Assembly (NCBI GenBank): GCA_002898575.1
Contig: BEHT01000002.1
Coordinates: 83,581-147,580, forward strand
Length of the DNA: 64,000 nt
Reading direction: 5' to 3'
Source: a bacterium HR17
GTDB lineage: Bacteria > Armatimonadota > Fervidibacteria > Fervidibacterales > Fervidibacteraceae
The position numbers and the translations under genes are program-made. The notes beneath the pieces were generated by a model that saw only the letters and a list, made by a program, of their open reading frames with translations, ran no database searches and was not told the DNA's origin. Within the stretch, counting starts at the first letter, position 1. Each line of letters starts with the position of its first letter. Positions 19,401 through 27,323 of the stretch are shown here, one piece after another.

Positions 19401-19515
19401 TCGCGGCTAAAGCCGTTCCTACGAAAAAACGGCCCGTCAGGAGACGCGCCCTCCGAAAGCCACCGAAAAAGAAAACGCGTTGCAATCGGAGGGTTGCTCT
19501 CCGAGCAGCCGAAGA
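19401..19515. repeat. degenerate members of the palindromic repeat family
   Basis: Three elements are visible. A small palindrome CGGCTAAAGCCG starts at 19404. CCCGTCAGGAGACGCGCCCTC is a damaged copy of the second hairpin of the composite repeat (AGGA loop). CGGAGGGTTGCTC-TCC-GAGCAGCCGA is a copy of the first hairpin with one G.U pair. Order and sequence are scrambled relative to the intact copies, consistent with decay inside the island upstream of the protease gene. Confidence 0.6.
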
Positions 19516-19543
19516 AAAAACTCCAATTTGCCGTTAGTTCAAC

Positions 19544-19681
19544 ACTGAACTACACCCGTCCGATCACCGCTTGGTCAAAGAATTGCCTCAAGTCAATGAC
19601 GGCTATCTTACCGTTCACGACACACTTGATTTGGGCGTTGAAGTAAATGAAGAAGTCATTGCCGAATTATGCGTGAATTGA
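19544..19681 (+). pseudogene. 3' remnant of an enolase-superfamily gene
   Basis: A frame on the plus strand reads TELHPSDHRLVKELPQVNDG, then YLTVHDTLDLGVEVNEEVIA, and ends with a stop at 19681. The pattern DGYLTVxDxxxLGVEVNEEVI matches the C-terminal tail of mandelate racemase/muconate lactonizing-type proteins (usually PGLGVE-NEE). A stop codon lies just upstream and no start or barrel remains, so it is a decayed fragment. It shows that a second enolase-superfamily gene once lay here. Confidence 0.5.
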
Positions 19682-19689
19682 AGTTACGG

Positions 19690-20172
19690 CTAAGGCAAGG
19701 TTCGTTTTTCTAATTTCCCGTCCAACAAAACCGCTAAGCCACAGTAGGGGCAATAAGCAAGGGTGTGACCATTAGGAAGCCACTGGTAACTGGGTTGATA
19801 GGGCAAGTTTTGAGACATCTTCGCCAATTTCAGATGGTATTTTGGGTCACGGGGGCAAATGAGAATGCCCCTAAAGTCCTGCTGAACACCCTCTTGTCCC
19901 GCCATCCCTAAGTAGGTTGAGGTCTTGGGAGTAAGTAGGAGAGGTTGCCCTGAGTCAACAAAAATCTGAACAGTTTTCAAGGGTGGTGGAAACTGCAATC
20001 GGAATCTAACGCTGCAATGCCGGGCAACAACCCAAAGCGCTCTTAGATTGTAGTCACAATACGGGGCAATCCAAGCCGCTCTCCACCACTCAAGTAAATG
20101 CTGCCCTGTTTTTAAACCGAAAGCAATAACGAACAAACAAAGTCCAATTAAAACAGCAGTTGATGCCCTCAT
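19690..20172 (-). CDS. hypothetical membrane-anchored protein with CPYC motif
   Basis: A 160-residue protein with an N-terminal signal or anchor (STAVLIGLCLFVIAFGLKTG) and an extracytoplasmic domain. Paired cysteines occur at the end: ILICPRDPKY and, 25-30 residues on, AYCPYCGLAVLLDG. The SYQWLPNGHTLAYCPYCG region resembles the C-terminal part of DUF1559-like pseudopilins, which often describe CP..D...Y...CP blocks. No pilin N-terminus is present. It is the last gene of the strand that begins with the thioredoxin-like and prepilin genes. Function unknown. Confidence 0.55.
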   Translation of the reverse strand: MRASTAVLIGLCLFVIAFGLKTGQHLLEWWRAAWIAPYCDYNLRALWVVARHCSVRFRLQFPPPLKTVQIFVDSGQPLLLTPKTSTYLGMAGQEGVQQDFRGILICPRDPKYHLKLAKMSQNLPYQPSYQWLPNGHTLAYCPYCGLAVLLDGKLEKRTLP

Positions 20173-20197
20173 AGTTCATCATACCCGTCAAGAAGCC

Positions 20198-20536
20198 TCA
20201 TGGTGTTGGACAATGAAGTATAAGCATGGGAGTGCACGCTTCATATGTGTTAGGGCAATTACGGCGATTTGCGAAGTATACAGAGGGAGGTCGAGGAGGT
20301 TGACGATATTGGATATACAACTCCACATTCTGACACCAAGCCTTCCGCCATTGTTGATAAGGAAAAGGGATACAGCAATAGCGTGATATCAAGCCCTGAT
20401 AGACACAAACATTACGGTTCAAAATTTGGTCAGCGCATTGGGTTAGTAGTGTTTGTTGCGGTGAGATATTGGCGAGAGCAATGACTGTGAGAACAACAAA
20501 CGCCGACACAAAGAGCCAACTCAATTGCTTCTTCAC
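20198..20536 (-). CDS. small secreted cysteine-rich protein
   Basis: A 112-residue protein with a signal peptide (MKKQLSWLFVSAFVVLTVIALA) and about 90 mature residues. These contain eight cysteines, including an adjacent pair in ISRYCCIPFPYQ, which suggests disulfide bonding outside the cytoplasm. It resembles no family I know. GGAGGGATGTGC precedes the ATG. A disulfide-rich product next to a thioredoxin-fold gene is suggestive of shared redox maturation, but that is inference. Confidence 0.55.
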   Translation of the reverse strand: MKKQLSWLFVSAFVVLTVIALANISPQQTLLTQCADQILNRNVCVYQGLISRYCCIPFPYQQWRKAWCQNVELYIQYRQPPRPPSVYFANRRNCPNTYEACTPMLILHCPTP

Positions 20537-20577
20537 AGCACATCCCTCCTTTGTTTATGTCAATTTGCTTTTGACGG

Positions 20578-21216
20578 CTAATCTTCGGTTGAGCCTTCAA
20601 AGAGAAGGTCATGGTTCTCAGGAGAGGAAGTGATTTCTATAGAGCCGTCGTATCGTGCTATGATATCGGCTCTAAGGGTGGGGGAGTGCCATGGGCACCA
20701 GAAAAGCGGGCATTTAGGTTGCAATCTTGTGCTTCCCTTGCCGTAAATTTGGACAGTCAGAAAGTTGATAGGGTAGGTGTAACTTGTCAACCACCATCGT
20801 CCGTTCCAGTAGACAGAATTAGGATTGGGACCGGAAGGTTCAAGGTAGGGTATGGGATTACCGAAGATATCCGTCGTGTAACTTTCTGCACATGCCAAGC
20901 GCCCTCCAGTGAAGTCGGCAGGGCATAAGAAGACCTCGCTATTCTTGACATAGGAATAGAGCATTTGCTGCACTTTGCCGTAGTATTCTCCACTTCCTTC
21001 AGGGATTTCTGTTGGTTTTTCTATTGGCACAGTTCCCCAATCATCCTCATACATGTGAACTGCTTGAACGAGTTGACGGAGGTTGCTGATACAAGTTGCT
21101 ATATAAGCCCTTTGCCTCACCCTCATCAAAACGCTTATGCTCAACCCTGCCATTACTGCTATGATTGCTACGACGATTAACAACTCAACGAGCGTCATCC
21201 CTTGCCGCAATTCCAT
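20578..21216 (-). CDS. prepilin-type (type II pseudopilin) protein
   Basis: A 212-residue protein with a short leader MELRQG, cleavage before Met in G-MTLVELLIVVAIIAVMAG, and the conserved Glu at +5. The helix is followed by RQRAYIATCISNLRQLVQAVHMYEDDWG, the segment typical of DUF1559-like pseudopilins. Four later cysteines (FLCPADF, RLACAE, PKCPLFWCPW) could form disulfides. The start is the ATG at 21214-21216, which shares its A with the stop of the upstream thioredoxin-like gene (TGATG), so translation is coupled. Processing would need a prepilin peptidase. Confidence 0.85.
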   Translation of the reverse strand: MELRQGMTLVELLIVVAIIAVMAGLSISVLMRVRQRAYIATCISNLRQLVQAVHMYEDDWGTVPIEKPTEIPEGSGEYYGKVQQMLYSYVKNSEVFLCPADFTGGRLACAESYTTDIFGNPIPYLEPSGPNPNSVYWNGRWWLTSYTYPINFLTVQIYGKGSTRLQPKCPLFWCPWHSPTLRADIIARYDGSIEITSSPENHDLLFEGSTED

Positions 21217-21824
21217 CACCGTCCCAAAATCTTTCCAACCCGCCTTAACTCCTGCTCCCATTTGTCTGAGCGCCATAGGTAGCCAACAATTGGGCTTATG
21301 TATCTCAGAGTTCCATCAGGTGAGATGAGGTAAAAGCGAGGCATGTAAAGGACATTGAGCCTCTCAAAGACTGTCAAGTTAGGGTCTCTTGCCCACACTA
21401 CACCTTCAAAACTTCTCCAGAACACAAACAATTCCTCGTTCGGTTGCCCAACATAGACAACCACCATTTGCAACTTCTCTGCATGGGATCGGTAAAACTC
21501 ATAGAAGGTAGCAAGTTTTTCTTCCATCCCGCATTGACTGCAAATGAAGAGAACTCCAGTCATTTTCTCACGATAGGGCAATTTTATTGGCTTGTTGCTC
21601 CAATCAACTAAACCGTCAAGTGAAACTTTCGTGCCAACTTTGGGGTCTTTTTCTGCTGCTAACCTCATGAGGGGTATCCACTCTTCGGGGTTAATGCCAG
21701 TGATGCGGAAGTAGAGAGCCATGCCGTAGCCTTTCGCACCGAGATACCAACCAGAAAAGGCGCAGGCGAACCACAAGAGGAGAATTTGCCAATTGCTTTT
21801 TGCCCACCCCAACGCTTTGCTCAT
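21216..21824 (-). CDS. membrane-anchored thioredoxin-like (TlpA/redoxin) protein
   Basis: A protein of about 202 residues with one N-terminal membrane segment (WQILLLWFACAFSGWYLGA) and a thioredoxin-fold domain. The domain has the redox motif CSQC (Cys95, Cys98) in TGVLFICSQCGMEEKLATF and the cis-Pro strand YMPRFYLISPDGTLRYI. It likely acts as an extracytoplasmic thiol oxidoreductase. The ATG at 21824 has GGAAG just upstream. An ATG at 21899 falls inside the -10 box of the promoter at 21898-21924 and is rejected. It is coupled to the downstream cysteine-containing prepilin by a 1-nt overlap. Confidence 0.8.
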   Translation of the reverse strand: MSKALGWAKSNWQILLLWFACAFSGWYLGAKGYGMALYFRITGINPEEWIPLMRLAAEKDPKVGTKVSLDGLVDWSNKPIKLPYREKMTGVLFICSQCGMEEKLATFYEFYRSHAEKLQMVVVYVGQPNEELFVFWRSFEGVVWARDPNLTVFERLNVLYMPRFYLISPDGTLRYISPIVGYLWRSDKWEQELRRVGKILGR

Positions 21825-21897
21825 TCTTCCTTCGCTAAACCGTCTCCCTCTCATTGCAAAACACCGCCTGAATAAGGCATCGGTTTCAGTCACTTTC

Positions 21898-21924
21898 ATT
21901 ATAGCGCGAGAGAGAGTATGTCAA
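21898..21924 (-). promoter_or_regulatory. sigma70-type promoter of the thioredoxin-like/prepilin genes
   Basis: Minus strand: perfect TTGACA (21919-21924) and perfect TATAAT (21898-21903) with a 15-nt spacer, slightly short. Transcription would begin near 21891, leaving a leader of about 65 nt before the ATG at 21824. This is the clearest consensus promoter in the window. Confidence 0.7.
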
Positions 21925-21989
21925 CACTTTTGATCCCACCAGTTTTGACCTTTTTGAGGGCAAAATTGGCGATTTTGAGAAAAGGTGTT

Positions 21990-22193
21990 CGGTAAATCGG
22001 TAATTCAGCAAATTGGTAGGTTGGTAAGTCGGCAGTTTATCGAGTCGGCAATGAGTCAAATCGGCAAATGGGCAAATTGGTAAATTGGCAGATTAGCAAT
22101 TGGTAATTGACAATTTTTGTGGCTTGTATCCTCGTCCCACGACCCGCGTTCCTAGTCCCGCATCCTGCGTCTCGCCTCCCTCGTCCCACGCTC
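21990..22193. repeat. AT-rich degenerate short tandem repeat plus pyrimidine-rich tract
   Basis: From about 21990 to 22115 the sequence is a run of imperfect 7-12 nt units of the type GGTAAATT / GGCAAATT, all with a TTGG or TCGG core. From about 22130 to 22193 it changes to CCTCGTCCCACG-like units repeated imperfectly. No coding frame is present. It fills the 297-bp gap between the transketolase stop and the promoter at 21.9 kb. Confidence 0.7.
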
Positions 22194-22196
22194 CAA

Positions 22197-24062
22197 CTAC
22201 AAGAGTCGCTTCACCGTCTCAATGATGTGTCTGGCGCTGATGCCGAACATGTCCATCAACTCATCGGGTTTGCCTGAGCGAGGGATGTCGTTGACAGCGA
22301 GTTTGTAAACTTTGATGCCTTCCTTGCTGACGGCACTTGCAACGGCATCGCCAATACCACCTTCAGGGTAGTGGTCTTCAACTGTGATGATGGTTCGGTT
22401 GGTTTCCAAAGCGCTGCGAACAAGTGTCGCTTCGTCCAGCGGCTTGACAGAATAAAGGTCAATGACGCGGATTTTGATGCCTTCATTCGCCAGCGCTTCA
22501 TAAGCCTTCAACGCTTCAAAAACCGTGATGCCTGCAGCCACAACTGTCACGACATCGTTCGGGCTTGACCGCAAAACCTTGCAGCCGCCAATGGGGAACT
22601 CTTCGTCGTTGTTGTAAATGACCGGCGTTTTCGGGCGTGTTGTTCTCAAGTAAGCGATGCCTTGATATTTCGCCATCTCGGCAACCAACTTGACAGTTGA
22701 GACAGCATCGCACGGGTAAAGCACGACGGAACGAGGGATTGCTCGCATTGCAGCGATGTCTTCCAACCCCATCTGCGATGGACCATCCTCACCAATTGAA
22801 ACTCCAGCGTGCGAACCGCAAAGTTTGATGTTGGCTGTGCCAATTCCCGCCATGCGGATGAAGTCATAGGCTCGCATCAAGAAGCAAGCGAAACTTGATG
22901 CAAAGGGGATTTTGCCCCTTGTAGCCAAACCGACTGCCGTGCCGATCATGTTTTGCTCGGCAATGAAACACTCAATGAACCGTTCAGGGAAGGCAGCCAT
23001 GAATTTCTCTGAGAAAGTTGAGTTTTTGACATCTCCGTCAAGGGCAACGATTTGCGGGTTGACCTTGCCCAAAGCGACCAAACCGTCACCGTAGGCTTCG
23101 CGAGTGGCAACTTGTTGACCGAGTTCATAGCGTGGAAACTCAATGGAGCGATACCAGTCTTCTGGGACAGTTGGCAAATTGGGAACTCCATTTGTTGGCG
23201 GTTCAACTTTCAATGAGCGTGCCAAAGAAATCTGCTCATCTGTCAACGCCAACTCAGCCAACGCCTTTTCTGCAAGGTCTTTAGGCAACGGGCGACCGTG
23301 CCAACCTTCTTTGTCCTCCAAGAACGAAACCCCTTTGCCTTTGATCGTCTTCGCCAAAATCACGGTTGGCTTACCCTTGACATTTTTCGCTTGCTCAAAG
23401 GCGCTAATGAGTTGCTCAACATCGTGCCCATCAACGATTATTGCGTGCCAGCCGAAAGCCTCAAACCGGCGTGCGTAGGTTTCCAAATCGTGTTGCAACA
23501 TTGTCGGGGCACTTTGACCGAGCCTGTTGACATCAACTATGGCGGTCAAGTTGTCAAGTTTGTAGTAACTGGCGAAAGCGATTGCTTCCCAAACTCCACC
23601 TTCGGCGACTTCGCCGTCGCCAAGCAAGGCGTAAACGCGATAGGGGAGTTTGTCCATCTTCGCAGCGAGCGCCATGCCATCGGCAATTGACAACCCTTGA
23701 CCGAGTGAACCTGTCGCAACTTCAGCCCATTTGAACCGAGGTGTCGGGTGACCTTCTAATTCGCTGTCAATTCTGCGCAGAGTTTTCAAGTGCTCAACAG
23801 GGAACGCACCTGCTTCCGCCCAAACAGCATAAAGCAAAGGCGCAGCGTGCCCTTTGGAAAGCACAAAACGGTCATTGAGCGGGTTTTCCGGATAGGGCAC
23901 ATCGTAGCGGAGCGCCGCGAAAAAGAGCGTCGCCACGATGTCCGCAGCAGACATGCAAGTTGTCGGATGTCCCGAACCCGCCAGCGTCGTCATCTCAACG
24001 CAGTGGCGGCGCAACAGTTGCCCCATCGCTTTCAGGGCGTCCATCAACTTTTGTCGCTCCAT
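22197..24062 (-). CDS. tkt: transketolase (full length, animal-type architecture)
   Basis: Transfers two-carbon ketol units in the pentose phosphate pathway using thiamine diphosphate. The 621-residue chain includes the N-terminal TPP-binding half: SGHPTTCMSAADIVATLFF, SKGHAAPLLYAVW, and GDGEVAEGGVWEAIAFASYYKLDN with downstream Asn-Arg. The pyrimidine-binding half has EQNMIGTAVGLATRGKIPFASSFACFL. The C-terminal domain has GGIGDAVASAV. Length and GDGEVAEG..W style match the shorter animal/archaeal-type transketolases rather than the 660-residue E. coli type. GGAGACGGTGACCG precedes the ATG. GC content (about 52% in a sample line) is below that of the flanking mrp genes. Confidence 0.92.
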   Translation of the reverse strand: MERQKLMDALKAMGQLLRRHCVEMTTLAGSGHPTTCMSAADIVATLFFAALRYDVPYPENPLNDRFVLSKGHAAPLLYAVWAEAGAFPVEHLKTLRRIDSELEGHPTPRFKWAEVATGSLGQGLSIADGMALAAKMDKLPYRVYALLGDGEVAEGGVWEAIAFASYYKLDNLTAIVDVNRLGQSAPTMLQHDLETYARRFEAFGWHAIIVDGHDVEQLISAFEQAKNVKGKPTVILAKTIKGKGVSFLEDKEGWHGRPLPKDLAEKALAELALTDEQISLARSLKVEPPTNGVPNLPTVPEDWYRSIEFPRYELGQQVATREAYGDGLVALGKVNPQIVALDGDVKNSTFSEKFMAAFPERFIECFIAEQNMIGTAVGLATRGKIPFASSFACFLMRAYDFIRMAGIGTANIKLCGSHAGVSIGEDGPSQMGLEDIAAMRAIPRSVVLYPCDAVSTVKLVAEMAKYQGIAYLRTTRPKTPVIYNNDEEFPIGGCKVLRSSPNDVVTVVAAGITVFEALKAYEALANEGIKIRVIDLYSVKPLDEATLVRSALETNRTIITVEDHYPEGGIGDAVASAVSKEGIKVYKLAVNDIPRSGKPDELMDMFGISARHIIETVKRLL

Positions 24063-24200
24063 CGGTCACCGTCTCCTTTCTCGCTTGGGTTTTTCGTGCG
24101 TGTCCTGTTGCTGTGCGCGGCGATGGCGTTGAGCCAGCGGTAGGAACGCATTGTGACCGGCTTTTTGTGTCGGTTGCCCAAAAGTTAGCACTGATGGGGC

Positions 24201-25709
24201 TCAATTGCTAGCGAACAGCGGGCGTTCGCCCAACACGGCGCGGATATAGGCGTTAGGATGCAACAGTTGGTGTCCGGCGGCGTGACAAAACTGCCAGAGG
24301 GGTTCGGCAACGAGGGGGAGAAGGACGGAAAAACTCACCAGCAACGCCGCGCCCGCCAGCATCGGCGCCGGTGCCCGCTGCAGCGGTTTAGCGTCGCCGC
24401 CCCAAAACGCTGTCATCCACACCTTCGTCATGGAAAACAGTGTCAGCAACCCCGTCACCAACGCGGCAGCGACAGCGGCGAAAGCGTGGGCGTCCAAACC
24501 GGCTTTGATGACCAACAGTTTGGCGATGAAGCCGCTCAGCGGCGGCACGCCTGCTAACGACCATCCCGCCACCAAAAACAGCCCCGTCGTCACCGGCTCC
24601 CGCACCAACTTGCCCATCCCGGACAAATTCCGTTCGCCTGTTAACCGTTCGGTAATACCTGCAATCAGGAACAAGCCGGCTTTGACGAGGATGTGGTGGA
24701 CAATATAAAAGATGGCACCGCCCAAGCCCATCGGTGTCCACAGCCCGATGCCCATAACCATGTAGCCGACTTGGCTGGTGATGTGAAAGGACAGCAGGCG
24801 CCGGAAGTTCACCTGAGGGATGGCGCCCAGCACGCCGCCGAGCATCGTGGCGGTGCTGAGAGGCAACACCCAACTGCCCGCCACGCTATCGGCGCCTTGA
24901 AAGACAAGGGCGAACACTCGCGCCAGCGAGTAAACGCCGACCTTCGTCATCATCCCTGCGAACATCGCCCCAACGGCTGCTGATGGCGCCGGGTAACTGT
25001 CGGGCATCCAAAAAAACAGCGGCACCAACGCCGCTTTGATGGCGAACGCCGTCAGCAACATCATGCCTGCTGCGTCCACCAGCAGCCGAGCGCTGCCTTC
25101 GGGGAGCGCACGGATGTTCTGCGCCAAGTGCGCCATATTGACCGTGCCCAAAACGCCATAAAGCGTCGCCACACCCGCTAAAAAAAGGACAGACTTGACG
25201 AGGTTCAGGACGAGATACTGGACGCTTGCCCGCAACTGACGCGGTTCGTTGCCCAGCACCAGCAACCCGTAAGAGGCGACCAACAATACTTCGTAGAACA
25301 CGAACAGGTTGAACAGGTCACCCGTGACGAACGCACCGTTGAGACCCATGACGAGCAGTTGCAGCAGCGGGTGAAAGTGCGCCCGTTCGCGAGCGCTGTC
25401 CAGTTCGCCGACAGCGAACAACAGTGTCGCCGTCGCTGTTAGGGTGCAAAGGGTCAGCATGACGCTGCTGAGGCGGTCTACCATCAACGCGACGCCGAAA
25501 GGCGGCTGCCAATTGCCCAAACGGTAAACGAGGATGCGCCCATCGACGACCTGAACAAGCAGGGCAATGTCTATCAACGCCAGCAGCGTCAGCGACACCG
25601 CTGCAATGGCGCGTTGTCGTCGCACATGTTCGCGGGCGAATAGCAACATCGCAATTGCAGCCGACAGTGGCACCAAGACAGGCAGGATGGGCAAATGCCC
25701 CTGCATCAT
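24201..25709 (-). CDS. mrpD: Mrp-type Na+/H+ antiporter subunit D
   Basis: A 502-residue polytopic protein of the NuoL/M/N-like proton-translocating family. Visible hallmarks are TGDLFNLFVFYEVLLVASYGLLVLG (transmembrane Glu), FAIKAALVPLFFWMPDSYPAPSAAVGAMFAGMMTKVGVYSLAR (Lys and Pro helix), RLLSFHITSQVGYMVMGIG and HHILVKAGLFLIAG. With MrpA it forms the ion pathways of the antiporter. Its start overlaps the mrpC stop in ATGA. In a canonical cluster mrpE would follow at once; here the next genes on this strand are transketolase and island genes. Confidence 0.93.
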   Translation of the reverse strand: MMQGHLPILPVLVPLSAAIAMLLFAREHVRRQRAIAAVSLTLLALIDIALLVQVVDGRILVYRLGNWQPPFGVALMVDRLSSVMLTLCTLTATATLLFAVGELDSARERAHFHPLLQLLVMGLNGAFVTGDLFNLFVFYEVLLVASYGLLVLGNEPRQLRASVQYLVLNLVKSVLFLAGVATLYGVLGTVNMAHLAQNIRALPEGSARLLVDAAGMMLLTAFAIKAALVPLFFWMPDSYPAPSAAVGAMFAGMMTKVGVYSLARVFALVFQGADSVAGSWVLPLSTATMLGGVLGAIPQVNFRRLLSFHITSQVGYMVMGIGLWTPMGLGGAIFYIVHHILVKAGLFLIAGITERLTGERNLSGMGKLVREPVTTGLFLVAGWSLAGVPPLSGFIAKLLVIKAGLDAHAFAAVAAALVTGLLTLFSMTKVWMTAFWGGDAKPLQRAPAPMLAGAALLVSFSVLLPLVAEPLWQFCHAAGHQLLHPNAYIRAVLGERPLFASN

Positions 25710-26071
25710 GCCAAACGCTCCTTTGCGGCGTCGCGCGGGTCGGTCAAATCAGGGCTTTCCGTTTGCGCCGTTTCGTGCAGGCGGTAAACGAGCACCGCTG
25801 CGAACGCCGTGACGGCAAAACTGATGACGATGGCGGTCAAGATGAAGGCTTGCGGGAGCGGGTCAGCGTAGTCGCTGGGGACAATTGCCCCGCTGGTCGG
25901 TAACACGGGTGGGCGGTGCAATGTGATGCGCCCTGCCACAAGGATGAACAGGTTGATGCCATGCGATAGCAACGAAAGCCCCAGCAACAGGGCAAAAGCG
26001 TTGGGGCGCATCAGCAAGTAAACGCCCGCTGCAAACAATGTCCCGATAACGACCGCCAACTGCAGTTCCAT
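25706..26071 (-). CDS. mrpC: Mrp-type Na+/H+ antiporter subunit C
   Basis: A 121-residue NuoK-like three-helix protein. The conserved block is LLGLSLLSHGINLFILVAGR, then PSDYADPLPQAFILTAIVISFAVTAFAAVLVYRL. The polar tail is short. It is coupled to mrpD by a 4-nt overlap. The upstream neighbour is cpaE, whose stop is 24 nt away, so mrpA and mrpB, which usually precede mrpC, are not here. Confidence 0.93.
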   Translation of the reverse strand: MELQLAVVIGTLFAAGVYLLMRPNAFALLLGLSLLSHGINLFILVAGRITLHRPPVLPTSGAIVPSDYADPLPQAFILTAIVISFAVTAFAAVLVYRLHETAQTESPDLTDPRDAAKERLA

Positions 26072-26095
26072 GAAGCACCCACCGCATCAATTTTG

Positions 26096-27310
26096 TCACT
26101 CCTCACCCAGCAGATAATTGACTAAACGCTTGAGCAAATTGTTGGGCGCGGGTGATGCCCTCTTTGCGCTTTGGATCGGCTGACCGACAACCAGCGACGC
26201 CAAGTGGAAAATGCTTTGAGAGATCGGAGCGTTAGGTGCCTGCAGCACGAACGGCACACCCTCGTTGATGGAAGTGACGGCAAGTTGACCGTCGGACGGC
26301 ACTTGGGCGACGATGGGCATGCGCAAATGCTCCTCCACTTGCGCCGGCGTCAGTCCGCCGAAATGGACATTGGAACGGTTCAAGACGAGGCGGATCCGGT
26401 CGGATGGGTAGAGTTTTTGGAACATGCTCAGCACCAGTTCGGTGTTGCGAATCGCCAACAAATCCAGCGCCGTGACGACAAAGATGTAGTCAGCAGCGTC
26501 TAACGCCGCCAAAGTCGTGTCCTGCAGCATCGTCGGTGTGTCAACGATCGTGACCGAAAAGTGCGTCTTAAGCAGTTGCAAGGTGCGCTCTACCAGAAAG
26601 GTCGTGACCAGTTCGGCAAGGTCGGGGCGTGACGGCGCTGCCAAAACGCGCAAATTGCTGTCGGGATGGGTCAACAGAAAGGCGCGTAAAAACTCAAAAT
26701 CCAACTCGCCTTGAAACCGCTGCGCCAGCGTGGCGAGGGTCACTTTGGGCTGCAAGTTTAACAGGATAGGGATGGCGCCGAACTGCAAGTCTAAGTCCAT
26801 CAAACACACCGATTCCGCCGGCAAATGGGCTGCCAGAGCGACTGCGAGGTTGGTCGCCACCAACGAAGTGCCGACACCGCCTTTCGGCCCGTAGAAGACA
26901 ACGATACGCCCCGGTTGGTTCGGGCGCGCCGGTGCACTCTGGCGGATGCGTTGGCGGACGGTTTGAATGCTGACCGGCAGTTCGTCGGGGACCAGCAGGA
27001 GCGGCAAGACATCGGTGGCACCAGCCCTTAAAAACTGTCGTGCTAAGGCTAAATCGTCGCCGGGCAAGAGCACGATCACGGGCACTGCATGTTGGGTCAC
27101 TACCTGCTCTACCAGCGCCGGTGTCGTTTCGCCGACGAATTGGCTGGACACAATCACCAATTCAGGCCGTCGCTCCGCCACCGCTGTTTTTAAAGTGTCG
27201 GCATCGGTGACCGTCGCGATAACTGCCGTGTCAGCCACCGTTGCCAACACTTGTTCAAGCATCGCGCGTTCGTGTTCGTTGCTAAGGGCTAAAAGGATGT
27301 GCAGGGGCAT
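26096..27310 (-). CDS. cpaE: Tad pilus localisation ATPase (CpaE/TadZ)
   Basis: A 404-residue protein with an N-terminal receiver-like domain (HILLALSNEHERAMLEQVLATV..., residues 1-125), the atypical domain of TadZ proteins. A MinD/ParA-type ATPase follows, with deviant Walker A YGPKGGVGTSLVATNLAVAL, CLMDLDLQFG and VTIVDTPTMLQD. TadZ marks the pole or site at which the Tad pilus machine assembles. The ATG at 27310 is preceded by GAGGTGA; longer frames overlap cpaC. It lies 13 nt after cpaC. Confidence 0.9.
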   Translation of the reverse strand: MPLHILLALSNEHERAMLEQVLATVADTAVIATVTDADTLKTAVAERRPELVIVSSQFVGETTPALVEQVVTQHAVPVIVLLPGDDLALARQFLRAGATDVLPLLLVPDELPVSIQTVRQRIRQSAPARPNQPGRIVVFYGPKGGVGTSLVATNLAVALAAHLPAESVCLMDLDLQFGAIPILLNLQPKVTLATLAQRFQGELDFEFLRAFLLTHPDSNLRVLAAPSRPDLAELVTTFLVERTLQLLKTHFSVTIVDTPTMLQDTTLAALDAADYIFVVTALDLLAIRNTELVLSMFQKLYPSDRIRLVLNRSNVHFGGLTPAQVEEHLRMPIVAQVPSDGQLAVTSINEGVPFVLQAPNAPISQSIFHLASLVVGQPIQSAKRASPAPNNLLKRLVNYLLGEE

Positions 27311-27323
27311 GATCGCTGTCACC

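Noticed and set aside
19287..19646. 119-codon plus-strand frame over the repeat region
   Set aside because: It begins antisense to the protease signal peptide and runs through degenerate repeats; a different frame there carries the enolase-like remnant.
17397..24200. Prophage or integrative element as the source of the block in the mrp operon
   Set aside because: No integrase, transposase, phage structural gene or flanking direct repeat was seen; only composition and gene order point to insertion.
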